Of a DNA stretch of 64,000 nt, positions 25,901 to 40,900 are shown piece by piece (position 1 is the first letter of the stretch; the number at the start of each line of letters is the position of its first letter). Both the position numbers and the translations under genes were made by a program. Under the pieces are notes generated by a model. The model was given only the letters and a program-made list of their open reading frames with translations, was not told the DNA's origin and did no database searches. This DNA comes from Liolophura sinensis (taxonomy: Eukaryota > Mollusca > Polyplacophora > Chitonida > Chitonidae), in NCBI RefSeq assembly GCF_032854445.1, contig NC_088305.1, positions 19,949,717 through 20,013,716 on the forward strand. Direction: 5' to 3'.

Positions 25901-28900
25901 AGGACAAGAACATGAAACAGGTGTGAGAAATTCAGGGATCTGACAGGTGAGTCACGTTATGACAGGATCACTGATTTGACAGGTGAATCAAGTTAAGGGT
26001 AAGCACTAGACAGGTGTGAGTATCAGGTTTCTTCAGGTGAATCAAATTCAGGATTATATGGCAGGGTGTGGGTTTGACAGTGAATCAAGTTAAGGGCAAG
26101 TAACAGATAGTCCAGAATGAGGGATTTTACAGGTGAGTCAAGATCAGACCAAGTTACAAGTAACAGAATGAGGGGTTTAACAGTGAATTAAGCTAAGAAC
26201 ATGTATTAGACAGGTGTGACCAAAAAAAAATAATCTGACAGATCAATCAAGTTAAGGACAACAAGTATGACAGAATCAGGGATTAGACAGGTTAGTTACG
26301 TTTGTACATTTGTATAGGGACATTTCTTACTGCACAAAACTTACAAAAACCCCTGTGAGCACACTAAAATTATGGCTTGGTATTTAACAATAATTCAGTC
26401 AAATTATTGTACTCTTGCTTGCTTAGGACTCTAAAGAATTATTTTAGTTATATCACACAGGTGAATCCTTGTAGCAGCCCATCTACTGTATGGCTTGAAC
26501 TGGGTCTGCCTTTACAAGGAAACCACATTGTGGTTCTTGTCACATGAACAAAAGGATATAATCCAACCACATCCACAGAGTCTTCAGATTGGGTTCATTC
26601 TCCATAAGCTCAGCATTTTCCCACAACTGCTCCATCTGGAAAGGGAGTGACGGAAATGACCAACTGTTAGGAGAGTGAGAGCTTGGACACCAGGAAGTAT
26701 GTGAAGAGTGCTTCAGTGAGTGCTTAGGATTTAACGCCATACTTAATAATTTTTCAGTCATTTGACAAAGAAGGAATCCTTAGAGTGTATGTAATGTGCC
26801 CCCTTGTTGCAGGACGGATTTCCACCGCTCTTTTATCTAGGGCTGCCTCACTGTGATAACCTACCAAGTAAGTCACGCTACCTGAGCATTATACTGATAC
26901 GGGTCAACCAGTTGTTGCACCATCCCCTTGATGCTGAATGCCGAGCAAGATAGCTATGACTTCCTCTTTTAAAGTCTTTATGTGACCCGACACAGGATTG
27001 ACCCTGGATCTACTGTCCTTGAAAAGGACACTCTACCAACTGAGCCATCGGGGACAGTAGCAAGGGAAGAGGTGATCACTTTAGCTACAATACCATAATC
27101 CTTCAACCCTTTTTCACGTCCTCTAGCACAGCGTAATGACCCAGGAGCCTCTCCCCAATGCCGTCACTGTGAGTTCAAGTCCAGCTCAGGCGTCAGCAAC
27201 CTGCGGATGGTCATGGATTTCCCCCTGGGTCTGCCCGATTTTCTCCCACCATAATGCTGAAATATTCTTGAGTACGGCATACAACACCAATCAAATAAAT
27301 AAATAAAATTTTCCATGTCTGCAAGAGGTCTGTCTATTCAAGCATATTCCTAGGGCATTCCTAGAATGATGAAATTGGCCAAACCAAATGTAGACTGATG
27401 AAATTGGCCAACCCAAATGTAGAATGATGAAATTGGCCAACCCAAATGTAGAATGATGGAAATGGCCAACCCAATCAAAGTAGTATTGTCTCCAAAATTA
27501 CAAAGGTGCATAAATCACAATGAAATTTGCTCTTTCACATGCAAAATTTCAGGAATTACATTAAATTCCAAATATAATATCCTTTTAACATTGATTTTTT
27601 TTTTACGAATTTTGAACAAGAGGATTTTTACAAGTATATGTGGTCCATTATACAGTGCACACTGTAGTTTATAGATAGTTCACAATATTAAAAAATATCA
27701 CTCAGACATAAAAAGAGTTCTGTGAATGTTTTCAATGGTCCAGGAGGGGCTCAATTCAATTAACTCTACCTGCATATCCACAAGAAAATATGATCTTTAA
27801 AACATATACAAAACTTTTTTGACATATATAAGGTTGGTTTCATAAAGGTTTTCAGTTAAGACAGTTTTTCATGTTTTCACGTTTTTTGCTGGAGTTTTCC
27901 CAAAAGCTGCAGCTTTACGTCAGGATATTTTGCAGGTACATAATTTTCTCACAATACTCCAGTGTTTTTCATCAATAAACCTGGGAGCCTTTGTATTCAT
28001 GAAAAATTATTCAGTCCAGCAAATGAATGAATCAAATGAATAAATAAATCAAGCAAATCAAATGAATAAATATGAGAAGAGCTCACCCTCAAGCCATATC
28101 CACTCAAAGCTCTGTGACGTATTTTCAAGGAAATATCGGCCGATTCGAGTTTTCCATTATAACTACAGTCTATCGTCTTCCTGCTGCATGACCAGGTCAC
28201 ATGATCCTCAGCTGACCAGCTCTGGAAACACACGAGCGTGCGAATAAACAATTCAATGCGGGCTTGTGTCAAAGAAAACCAACATCTTCTAATTCTTCTG
28301 ACACCTGGCCTGTTCATTTTAGCCAATATATACGTAATTGTAGCAGGAATATTTAGTTTCTTTGTTTTCACATGGCTAGTCCATCTGATGAAAAACATAT
28401 TCATGTCTTTACTTTTTCAAAAAAAACTGAGGGAGAAATGCAATTCTTAGCACCACTTATATCCGTCCTCAAAATTAGAAGAAATAGAGGTAAATCTTCA
28501 ACTGAACTGAACTGAAATCTATTTAAATAGGGTCGGCCCTACTGCATTTCACCTCAAGTTTAGCTTCATATTTTGCTTGATTCATTCAGCTTATGGGACT
28601 GCACCAATGCCGTCACTGTGAGTTCAAGTCCAGCTCATGCTGGCTTCCTCTCCGGCCATACGTGGGAAGGTCTTACAGCAACCTGCGGATGGTCGTGGGT
28701 TTCTCCCGGGCTCTGCCCAGTTTCCTTCCACTGTCATACAAGTGAAATATTCTTGAGTAAGGCGTAAAACACCAATCAAATAAATAAATTATAGGACTGC
28801 TTCAGATTTTTTTTTTAGGGGGGGGGATGTTCTGATTAGTTTCCTATTAGAAAAAAACCTAAATCTATATATGGCATCAAAAGTATCAATTTAAGGCCTT

Positions 28901-31900
28901 TAACTGTGTGTTTCTGAAATAAAATAACTTATTATAATTTGTCAGTTTGCCTCTCCTCAAAGCCCTCCACAATAATACAAGAAGTAACAATAAAATTTCA
29001 TAATTCAGAAGCATGATTTTGTCATGAACAACGTATCTTGAAAGATATGAATAAGGCCTGCAAAAAAAAAAATAGTCAAATCTACAATAGTTTTTTTTTC
29101 ATTTTTTTAAATAAAACTTTTCGTGCTTGAAAAAACAGTTTTATATATGCCATGAGTGATGGCGCAATATGTGACAAACCTTATTCCACTCATTTTGACA
29201 GTTATAATTTGCTATTTAGAGAACAAAGTTGCCAGAAAACCGCTCAAAAACAGGACAACTCTCATCCACAATCTGAAATGGGAACGTCCATTTCTCATCC
29301 ACATGCATATTTCTAGTTTATAACCTTACTGACCCAAGGCTTTCTTTTACAAGAGATTTTAATTTCCTTCCATGTCTCATCACACAGCTACGTTTACCAT
29401 AAAGAAAAACATGCGAATTCACAATAGCTGTGACATAATGCAAAAATCAAGTCCATGTCATCTTACACACAGCCCCCACATCAAGTGAATGGCCCAGGTT
29501 AAAAGATAACAGAGACCGACCAACAGACGAACCAACATACAGACATATAGTGAGAAACATGTACTTTATATAAAGCAGTCCTCACCAATGCAATTCTTTC
29601 ATAAACTGTGGTTTCCTTCAGATTCCCCCTTGGTGTAGCCACCAAGAGACGATTTTCTAGTTTTGGATTCCAAGAGTAAGATGTAATATTTTCATGTGCC
29701 AGCGCTGGAAGAGAAAATAGCATGATCAGAGTATCACTTCAGCAAGTGAAAAGCTACAAACTATCTGAAATTTGTATCCTAACACAATGATCTTATTCCA
29801 GTCCAGCTCATGCAGGCTTCCTCTGCAGTTATATGTAGAAGTGTCTACCAGCAACCTGAGGATGGTTGCCCGGTTTCCTTCCACCATAATGCTGGTTGTG
29901 GTTGCATGAGTGAAATATTCTTGAGCACTCCAATCAAATAAATAAATAAATTGTTCTATAGCAAAAAATCAGTACACAAATTTTAGAGCATTTTTTTTGT
30001 AAAAACAAAACATTTTACATGTAGCTGTGTTTGAAATTTAGACTTAAGTGTTAAAACGTTTGACAAATGTAGGCACTGAACAATGATGTGGGCCTTGAAC
30101 AATGATGTGGGCCCTCAACAACGATGTGGGCCCTCAACAACGATGTGAGCCTTGAACAACAATGTTTGCCCTTACTTACGCTGTATGAATCTCTCCATTA
30201 TATTAGGTTCTGGTTCGTCTGTACCTGGTGAACAAACATAATTTATAACAAAATCATTAGGACTGACATGAAACATGGTAAATGAGCAAAAAACCCTCTT
30301 CACAAAAAGTGCATTTTTAGAGACAAGTTAATGTCTTAGAGTATTTATTTATGTGCTGAAACTTACGTTTTCCAAGTAGAGCATCACCCTACTTTCCAAA
30401 CAAACCTAAAAACACCTTTCTAAGATCACCAGAAAATTCAGAATCAGGCCAAATGAGTAACTCAGGCCGAATGAGTAACTCGGGCTGAATGAGTAACTCA
30501 AATCCAAATGAGTAACTCGGGCCAAATGAGTAACTCGGGCCAAATGAGTAACTCCGGCCAAATGAGTAACTCAGACATTGACTAACTTTTAGGTCATTAA
30601 CACAATCCTGAAAAATAAGTGCCTGCTATTTTCGAAACCACCCCTGTGGAGAAAGTGAGAACATCAATATGGTCCATGTTATTTTATATTACTGGATCCT
30701 GGTTACTTGGGTCAAGTATGAAACCTTAGAATACTGAAAATCTTCAATCTTTTCAACCATTAAAACACTTTTTTTAAGTTGAATTTATGCATACAGTTAT
30801 TATAAAAATGACACAATAAATGATTTGTCTGTGTCACTTAAGATGCAAGTCTCATAAAACTGTGCAAATTATTACTCTACACCCCATAGTTTTCAGAACG
30901 TTTCAAAATATTGGCCACAGAGGCGGTTTAATAATTAAGGTAGTCCATTATTATATAAGAAGGAGCTGGACATAGAGTTTAACCACTTTCTCCACCAAAT
31001 CTCCAATGGAAGCCTCTAATATACTTCATGGTGAATAATAACTGTAAATATGCATATCATTCTGGTCAAGGTATTAGGAAAAAGCCATTTCGCAAATAAA
31101 TTCTACATCGGAAACAAAAAAATCGTGTCTGAAATAAGAAACAATCACTTTTGTTGACTTCTTTTAAAATAAGAAATGCCTCTTTTTCACAACTTCAATT
31201 ATTTTTATCACAAAAGTAGTCAGCAAGATTACATGTATTTCAAAACTGGTAAATTTTTGTTTCCAAATGAGGAACTTATTTCTAAAGTAATCAATTTTTA
31301 TTTCATTAGTGATCAATTTTCATTTTTAAAAGCGATTTCATCTCAAAACAGACATTTTATCTCAGAAAGTTTCTACAAATGGTGGAATGGAAGAGTGGTC
31401 AGGAGAGAGAACAGAAGGTTAGAGAGAAAAACCCGACCTACCCACAGAGGAATGTCTGATGTCATGAAGTTTGATCACTCCGCTCTCTTTGGTCAATGTG
31501 GTTAACAAACCTAGCCTGGACAGATGAACAGATTGTCTCTCAGTAATAACAATAAAGTTCAGCTTGTACAGTAAAACTGTCAGAACTTTTGGACTTCCAG
31601 GACTTTTCCAAGACATTCATCACCAGTTCACTTCTCCACAGCACTAAGTACATGAAGCAGGGTCTCTGCACAGATTTTTAACCTGCAGTATTAGGAGCTA
31701 CAGAGTAATGCACACTTACTGCACGGCACTGAACAGCACAGTCTCAGTTTTAACCCTTGCACTAACTGCAATGCTACATAGCAGGAACATAGTACTGTAA
31801 TTCTTCAACCTTTTTACATGTTTGCAAAGTGTTTATTTAAGCATATTCTGAAGGCATTATTCTGTTGTGACTGACAAAATTATACTTTTCGTGAAGCCCT

Positions 31901-34900
31901 GAAACTGGCCAATCCAACCAATGTATTACTGTGTCCAAAATCAAATTAAAAATATGCATAAATTGCACTGAAAGTTGATCTTGCATAGGCGAAAATTTGG
32001 GTACCCAGCACATTCTGCTTTTCACATTGTCCAAGGTCACCTTCAAATAGTAATCATATTTATTTATTTGATTGATGTTTTACGCTGTACTCAAGAATAT
32101 TTCACTTATACGGCGGCAGCCAGCATTATGGTGGGAGGAAACCGGGCAGAGCCCCTAGGGAAACCCACGACCATCCGCAGGTTTCTGGCAGACCTTCCCA
32201 CGTATGGCCCATATGCCACACTGCTGCAGTAGCAGTGTAGTTGTCACCTATGAATCTGGTACATAATCAACAGAGCTAACAATCGCTTAACATTCTCCGC
32301 CAATTTTTGCCTTGAATTTCAAAGAGCTTCTTTGTTTCTTTGTTTTAGGTTAACCTAAAATTGCATTCACAAAGCTGATATCATGATTTTTTTTTTTTAT
32401 TTATTTATTTCTTTGGGGGAGAATTTGGAAGAATACAAAAAATGAATTACCTCTAAAATCGATGTGCCTTCCACACAAATTAATGTCCACAAAACATTAT
32501 ATGTGTGTACTAAAACAGCTATAGAGAGTATAAACAAGGGCATGTATTGCTGCTATATAAACTCCATTTTTCTTTCACTTTGCTCTGAGATTTAGCGATA
32601 CACCCTAATTCTTCTAATTTTGGGGTTATCTCATCTGCTATTTTTTGCCAATAAACATATAATTGTGATAGGAACACAGTTTCTCTTTTCTCACACTGTT
32701 AGTTCATCTAATGAACAGCACAACCATGTATTTCCCTTTCCTTAAAAAAAAAAAAAAAAAATGAAAAAATAAAAAGTTGCGAGAAAATGTAATTTTTAGC
32801 TTTCAGCATTACTAATTCTAAAAATATCCCTAAAATTCCTATAGTCCTAAAAATATTTTTAAAAATTACAAGAAGTATATGTGTGTATATTCTGTTGACG
32901 AAACAGTCTTTGCTTAATAGGCCTGCTCTGAATTACCTCCCTTATTATCCCACAGCGACTGTGACGTAATGTGAGACTAGTTTTCAAGGCGTGAAACTAC
33001 GAGATGTGGAACCTCGCCTATCAAGCATGCAGTATGTCGGTTATGTCACAACAGAGATAAATATTTTCTAGGCAACAAAACTTTTTCCCGGGCTTTCCAA
33101 CCAAGTTTAAAAAATTGAAATCTGTATTAAAGCTAAGTCTTCACCAAGTTTATACCACTTTAACTCCAAAACTTGTCATTAGCCATAATATTGAGGTCTC
33201 ACCTAACCACAATTTACTCCTAAAAATGCACCTTTTAAACAGGAGAGTCACCTCAAGGGAAATAATTCGATAAATGCCCTATTTGCAGTAGGAAAATAAA
33301 CACAACCTCTGGTATATGGTTTATTGCAAGTACCTACCTGGTTGGGCACCAATCTATCCTGAGCACAGGCTTCATCTCCTGAGGTAGAGTCACTAGCTGG
33401 GGAAATGGATTAAGGAGGAATAATTTACTAACGGGGGCCTCCGTGGCTGAACGGTTAGAATGCTAGCTCAGCACAATGACCCAGGAGCCTCCCACAAATT
33501 TCCTCCCAATATAGCACACACAGGTCGCCACCATATAAGTTAAATATTCTTGAGTACATTTTAAAACACCAATTAAATAAATGAATAAATTGGGTAAGCC
33601 CAAGTAAACAAAAATATTTTTGTTTAGTGTAAATTGACCAACCCTCCATGGAGGGCCCTATGCTCAAAATTTCATGGATTTTTTTGTTAGAGAACTTTTC
33701 TTATCATTCTCTCTATGTTAGCGTCTTTATTTTGATTTTGATTGGTGTGTTTACGCTGTACCCCAGAATATTTCACTTATTAGACACCATCCAGCATTAT
33801 GGTAGGAGGAAATTGGACAGAGCCCATGGGAAGTTAAACTCTTTAAAATTCCTGTCTCTTTCATTAGTCAGATTCTAAAAAGTCTTCAGTCTACTATATA
33901 TTCCACCTCTTGTTTTATGAAGTTTAGTGTTTGACACACAGACCCTCCACCCTCTCATTATTTCCATTCCCATTTTAGTGCCATAAGAAACACAAGCCTG
34001 GATTTGCTCTTTGTCCAGGCTTTCTAAAATGGACTGTCCACCAGGAGGTCATTTTCCTGTTAAATCGTCCATGAGAAAGGATACAGGTCTGTCAAAGTTC
34101 CTGGTGTCCCATACCGCTACAACATTCTGAAACAACACAAGATGAAGCCTTACACACTGTGTTAGCAGAAACAGCTTCTTGGGCAAAAGAAATATCCCAT
34201 GCGTGATTGGTTAAAACTGATCACATGCCGGCACCTTCAATTTCTTTAAAGTGCACGACTTTACTTTAATGTTTTGAACTGTGATATCTTAATTAATCAA
34301 CATCACAAAAGTACAAAGATTTGCTTACTGCAATATATTTTATCTATGCAAATGTTTGCTCTGGTGTTGTCTTCTTTTACGGTTTGTGGCAAATGGAGTG
34401 CACCTCCTCTGGCAATTTAATTAAATAAGTAATTTTGCCTTATATGACTAACATATTTTCACCTGCAGAGGGAGATGACTGTGAACAAGACATATTGGCA
34501 GAATACATGTGCAAGTGATGGTGGACAGAGCTTCATGTAAGATGCCCTAGACATATTGGCAGAATACATGTGTAAGACATATTGGCAGAATACATGTGTA
34601 AGTGATGGTGAACAGAACTTCATGTAAGACTATCTAAAAATCCTGAAAATACACACACCTCTCCCTCATGATAACATGGTCTCTTACCACATGAAATTTC
34701 AATATAACACATACCGTCACAAGTATGGCAAATTTTTCATAACGTCGTTTCACATGTGTACATACTTTCAGAAGTTTCAGTAAAGAGAAACTTCAGTTAA
34801 CACCCAAACTAACACTATGTCTCTTCTTACATGTATGTTGAATATGTCACAGACTATCAGAGGTGTATATGCTAAACGTTACCAGCATACACCAAAGTGA

Positions 34901-37900
34901 TATCAAATAAACCATGTATCACATTGTTTTGAAACAACACACGAAACAGCTGTCAATGATGATTGACAGCTATATCAAATGCCTCCACGGGCCTCTGTGG
35001 CTCAGTTGGTTAGTGCGCTAGCACAGCATAATGACCCAGGTGCCTCTCACCAATGCAGTCGCTTTGAGTTCAAGTCCAGCTCATGCTGGCTTCCTCTCAT
35101 GGGAAGGTCTGCCAGCAACCTGTGGATGGTCGAGAGTTTTTACCGAGCTCTCCTTGATTTCCTCCCATCATAACGCTGGCCCCGTTGTATAAGTGAAATA
35201 TTTTTGAGTACGGCGTAAAACACCAATCAAATAAATAAATAAATAAATAAAATGAAATGCCTCCAGCAGAATGTGCAGAACATTTGTTTTCTGCGGAAGC
35301 TGATTTTATTGCTAGTTCCATGTAATCTCAAGCTATTGCCTCATAGAGATAAATCGATGTGGTGACTGTCAAGAGCTTGCTTGAAACCCCCTTTTATTAT
35401 GAGCTCATGTATGTTCACTGGTGTAGAACAAAAATCATTAAAAATATTTGAATAGGTATTTGAGATGAGCAATGTTAGACATTTCCGGTGATATACAATG
35501 TCTATTAGACTATACACTTCTTATCAAATTCCCTGGTGGTAACCATGGGCCACTTTCACAAAACTTCGTAATTCATATTTCCATAACTTTTTTCGCACAA
35601 GACACTGTCTGAGTTATTGTGCCACATGATGATCTCATTTAGCAGAAAAGTTACAAAAACCTGATTTCCGAAATTTTGTAAAAAGGGCCCCAGTGCTACG
35701 TGACACTGATTCAAGTTTCCTCACCTCAAAGAAAGAGGCGACTCTCTTGTCACACTGAGGGTCCACGCACACTCCCCACACTAACTTCGTCATAGCAACT
35801 TTCTGTGCTCTTGACGTCTCCATGCCAGCTATAATGGAAACACAAATACAAACCAGGGTCACAATGAATGCTATTTTGTTTTTTACACCCATGACAGCTG
35901 TGCAAATGAAGCCAATAGTCTAAAAACCCTAAATTATTAAAGAAAATGTAAAAAATTTAAACTGTGCTAAATTTGAAGTTGTAAATATGTGATTTAATAT
36001 CGTTTTATCATTTCTTTCTTAGTAGGTTGTACATTTAGTCTAATATTAAACTACTTCAACAATTTCTTGATCTTGGGACTGGGAAGAGAGCCGAAATTAA
36101 GCAGCTGTATCTGACCCTGCGAAGTTAAACACATAAAAACCACTTTCTGTACCTGTTAAAAAAAGAGAGAATACAAACAATGCATTTACATACAAACTTG
36201 ATGTTTACTACTTTTGATTTGTGATAAAATATATTTTTTCAGGATAAGGGGACACAAGAAAGAAGTTTATTTCCAATCATTTAGATTTCAAACTTGCAAT
36301 GTAATATGTACGAGAAATAAATATGACTGAGCATGACTATACCCCTCTAACCACAAGAGCCAAAAAAATACAACAAAAATAGCCAACATTACAAAGATGT
36401 CACACAAGTCAGCTCCTAAATTTTACATATACCTCATATTATACATTCCGTACACCCATTTTATAGTCAATTTTACCCCTTATGTGAGCTGAAAATTTTG
36501 GCGCAGGCTGCTGCCATCACAAATTTGAGGCATAAAAGATACTAAAAATTTGACACCAATGAAAAAATAAATTTAACACAACACTGAGATCAAAAATTTA
36601 AATATTAAACTGAAAACTCTAATTTGACACATATCTGACATCTCGAATATGACAGGTTTCAAACTGATAATATAAAAAAAAAATGGACACACCTCTGAGA
36701 TCATAGATTCTTAAATTCTTCCCGTTGATTCCCGTCACAAAGCACTTATTGGTGGAGGTGAACCAGGAGAATGAAGACGACCCTTCCCCCGGACCTGAAA
36801 CAAGGTCAAGGTCGTGTGAAAAGTTATCCTTTAAGAAAATAAATATATGTCACTATCAGATAATGTCATATAAAAATTTCACCACATAAATGTTACCCAA
36901 CAGAATTGTTACTGAACATATTGCACGTGTACTTACATATATACTCATCATGCAGTAGGACATCACATATGATATGATTTAAATAAAACATCATACCATA
37001 TATCATGACTACAATTTAACCCCACATCACCCTGGCGTTAACTAACTCTGTATGAGATCTACAGATCATCCAGACATTACCTAACTCTGTATGAGATCTA
37101 CAGATCACCCTGACATTACCTAACTCTGTATGAGATCTACAGATCACCCTGACATTACCTAACTCTGTGTGAGGACTACAGATCACCCTGACATAACCTT
37201 ACTCTGTATGAGATCTACAGATCATCCCGACATTACCTTACTCAGTGTGAGATCTACAGATCACCCTGACATTACCTAACTCTGTGTGAGGACTACAGAT
37301 CACCCTGACATTACCTTACTCTGTATGAGATCTACAGATCATCCCGACATTACCTAACTCTGTATGAGATCTACAGATCACCCTGACATTACCTAACTCT
37401 GTGTGAGGACTACAGATCACCCTGACATTACCTAACTCTGTATGAGATCTACAGATCACCCTGACATTACCTAACTCTGTGTGAGGCCTATGGATCACCC
37501 TGACATTACCTTACTCTGTATGAGATCTACAGATCATCCCGACATTACCTTACTCAGTGTGAGATCTACAGATCACCCTGACATTACCTAACTCTGTGTG
37601 AGGACTACAGATCACCCTGACATTACCTTACTCAGTGTGAGATCTACAGATCACCCTGACATTACCTAACTCTGTGTGAGGACTACAGATCACCCTGACA
37701 TTACCTTACTCTGTATGAGATCTACAGATCATCCCGACATTACCTAACTCTGTATGAGATCTACAGATCACCCTGACATTACCTAACTCTGTGTGAGGCC
37801 TACAGATCACCCTGGCGTTACCTAACTCTGTATGAGATCTACAGATCATCCAGACATTACCTAACTCTGTATGAGATCTACAGATCACCCTGACATTACC

Positions 37901-40900
37901 TAACTCTGTGTGAGGCCTACAGATCACCCTGACATTACCTAACTCTGTGTGAGGCCTATGGATCACCCTGACATTACCTAACTCTTTGTGAAATCTACAG
38001 ATCACCCTGACATTACCTTACTCAGTGTGAGATCTACAGATCATCCCAACATTACCTAACTCTGTGTGAGGCCTACAGATCACCCTGACATTACCTTACT
38101 CTGTATGAGATCTACAGATCATCCAGACATTACCTAACTCTGTATGAGATCTACAGATCACCCTGACATTACCTAACTCTGTATGAGATCTACAGATCAT
38201 CCAGACATTACCTTACTCAGTGTGAGATCTACAGATCACCCTGACATTACCTTACTCTGTATGAGATCTACAGATCATCCCGACATTACCTTACTCAGTG
38301 TGAGATCTCCAGATCACCCTGACATTACCTTACTCAGTGTGAGATCTACAGATCATCCCGACATTACCTTACTCTGTGTGAGGCCTACAGATCACCCTGA
38401 CATTACCTAACTGTGGGTGAAGTCTACAGATTACCCTGACATTACCTAACTCTGTGTGACGCCTACAGATCACCCTGACATTACCTAACTCTGTGTGACG
38501 CCTACAGATCACCCTGACATTACCTAACTCTTTGTGAGATCTACAGATCATCTCGACATTACCTTACTCAGTGTGGGGTCTACACATCAACCCGACATTA
38601 CCTAACTCTGTGTGAGGCCTGCAAATCACCCCGGACTCGCTGAGGCTGACTCGTTGACGGTCTGGTGTTGCAGGCATCTCATTGGTGTAAGGCTTGGCAG
38701 TAACATCCCAGATTGCAATACAATGGTCATTTTTGTATCTCTCAAATCCCTCTGCAAGCTGTAAAGCAATGAAAATTTATTTATACTTCTAACTCACATC
38801 GCCGTTTTTCACTTTACAAGTATATAGCAATATAAGCCACAGAAACAGTCATAAATGGGACAAACAAAATCATATGGGTCATTTTATGCATAGATGTACA
38901 CGCACTATTTGTAACATGGTTACTGAGTTACAGGACATGGAAATACATGACCCAAAATGAGGGCTACTGACACCGTATATTTCTGTATCCCGTCATTCAG
39001 CAACGATGTAATGAATTAATCCTGCGAAAAACCCATCAATTCAGTGGGGAATAGCAATGTATAGGCAAATCGCTTCAGCAATGAAACTACTGTTATCACA
39101 ACCAAACAAAGAGAGATAATGGGAATATACACACTGCCACATGATCGTTACGGTCCCATGAAATCCAAGTATATTGTTTAATGTGTGGTTAATGTGAGAA
39201 ATACATGCTAAAACATTGTAGACTGTTTCCAACCTCAGTTATAGTCCATTACATGTCTGCATATTTTCAACTTCTGATGTTTTCAACTTCAGACTATGCT
39301 CAAGCGCATAAGATGTCACAAAGATTCATAAATATTTTATTTGTTTATTATTTGATTGGTGTTTTATGCAGTACTCAAGAATATTTCACTTTTACGATCG
39401 TGGCTAGCATAATGGTGAAAAGAAACCGGGCACAGCCCAGGGGAAACCCATGACCATCCGCAGGTTGCTGCACACCTTCCCATGAATGGCCAGCGAGGAA
39501 GCCAGCATGAGCTGAGCTTGGATTCATAAATAAAATACACAATGTTTGCTGAATTGTGTGTGACAGTCAAGGGATACAATGCTTTAACATGGGCAGATGC
39601 TCTGTTGTTTATCTCCCCTCTGATGTACGTGTGTCAGGTGTAAATTGCCATCTGGCTTATTAAAGAGGGTATTTACTTTCTGAGGAAGAAAAACAATGGT
39701 CCCTCATCAAATGACAAGTCACATATTTTATAAATAAACCCATGGATGAGCTGGCAATAAATTGACTGGCCAACCCTGGTAAGTACTCTGACAAATGCTT
39801 AAAGCTGATCAGGGATGCCTACCTGTCCTTGTACAACTAATGGTGTGTAGCCGTGTTCACTGGTTGACACAGCTTGTAAATTTCATGCTGCAAGTAGGGC
39901 TACAATGGAATGAGTGAGTGCTTGGGGTTTAACGTCATACTTAACAATTTTTCAGTCATATGACGACGAAGGAATCCTTAGAATGCATGTAATGTGCCTC
40001 CTTTTTGCAGGATGGCCTTTCCACTGCTCTTTCATCTAGTGCTGCTTCACTGAGATGCCATTATACTGATATGGGTCAATCAGTCATTGCACTATCCCCT
40101 TCATGCTGAACGCCAAGGGACTAAATAGATGCACCAACATCATTTCTAAAGCTGCAACTTAAGTCTAGGTGTGACACGACCCAGGATTGACCCTGGATCT
40201 ACCGCTCCCGATGCAGACTATGCCACCAGGAGGGTGGTGGGCTATAATGGAGAATGAAGCTATGTAAATCAGCAGTTAAAATAAGGTAAACTTGCTAATA
40301 TTACGAAGGTAGAAGACATCAAATGTGTAGGTAAGTAGGCCACTCACAAGGTTAGGCTCTAACGGATTCCAGGCCAGGTAGCTGCACTGCCGGGAATGAC
40401 GTGGGGCTGTGGACAGAGAATATTAGCTGTGAAAACAGATTCACAACAATAAAATCACACATAATACAGACTTTCAGATGTAAACAAAGTGACCTCACCA
40501 ATCCATGCACAATAATTTCGCTGTCTGTGATTCACCGAATGATTGTTTGATTGATTGACTGACTGGTGCCATACTAAAGAATTTTTCTCTCATATGATGA
40601 CATTCCCCCAGGCTCTGCCTGGTTTCCTCCCACCATAATGCTGGCCGCACAATTTATTTATTTATTTTAATTGATTGGTGTTTCACGCCGTACTCAAGAA
40701 TATTTCACTTAAACGACGGCAGCCAGCATTATGGTGGGAAGAAACCGGGTATAGCCCAAGGGAAATACACAACCATCTGCAGGCTACTGACAGACCTCAA
40801 CCTGCACAAGGTACCTGAACTAAAGCCACAGACAAAACAGCGCAAGCTGGATTTGAGCACAGAACCTCGTTGGTCAAAGTGAGAATGACCATCTGAGTCA

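Noticed and set aside
33981-34084. Continuation of MIOS exon 9 past 34085
   Set aside because: The frame meets a stop, and splicing at CCT|GTATCC to exon 10 at 33396 restores the conserved family sequence.
37030-38632. CRISPR array
   Set aside because: The 39-bp units are contiguous with no unique spacers and derive from a eukaryotic exon-intron junction.
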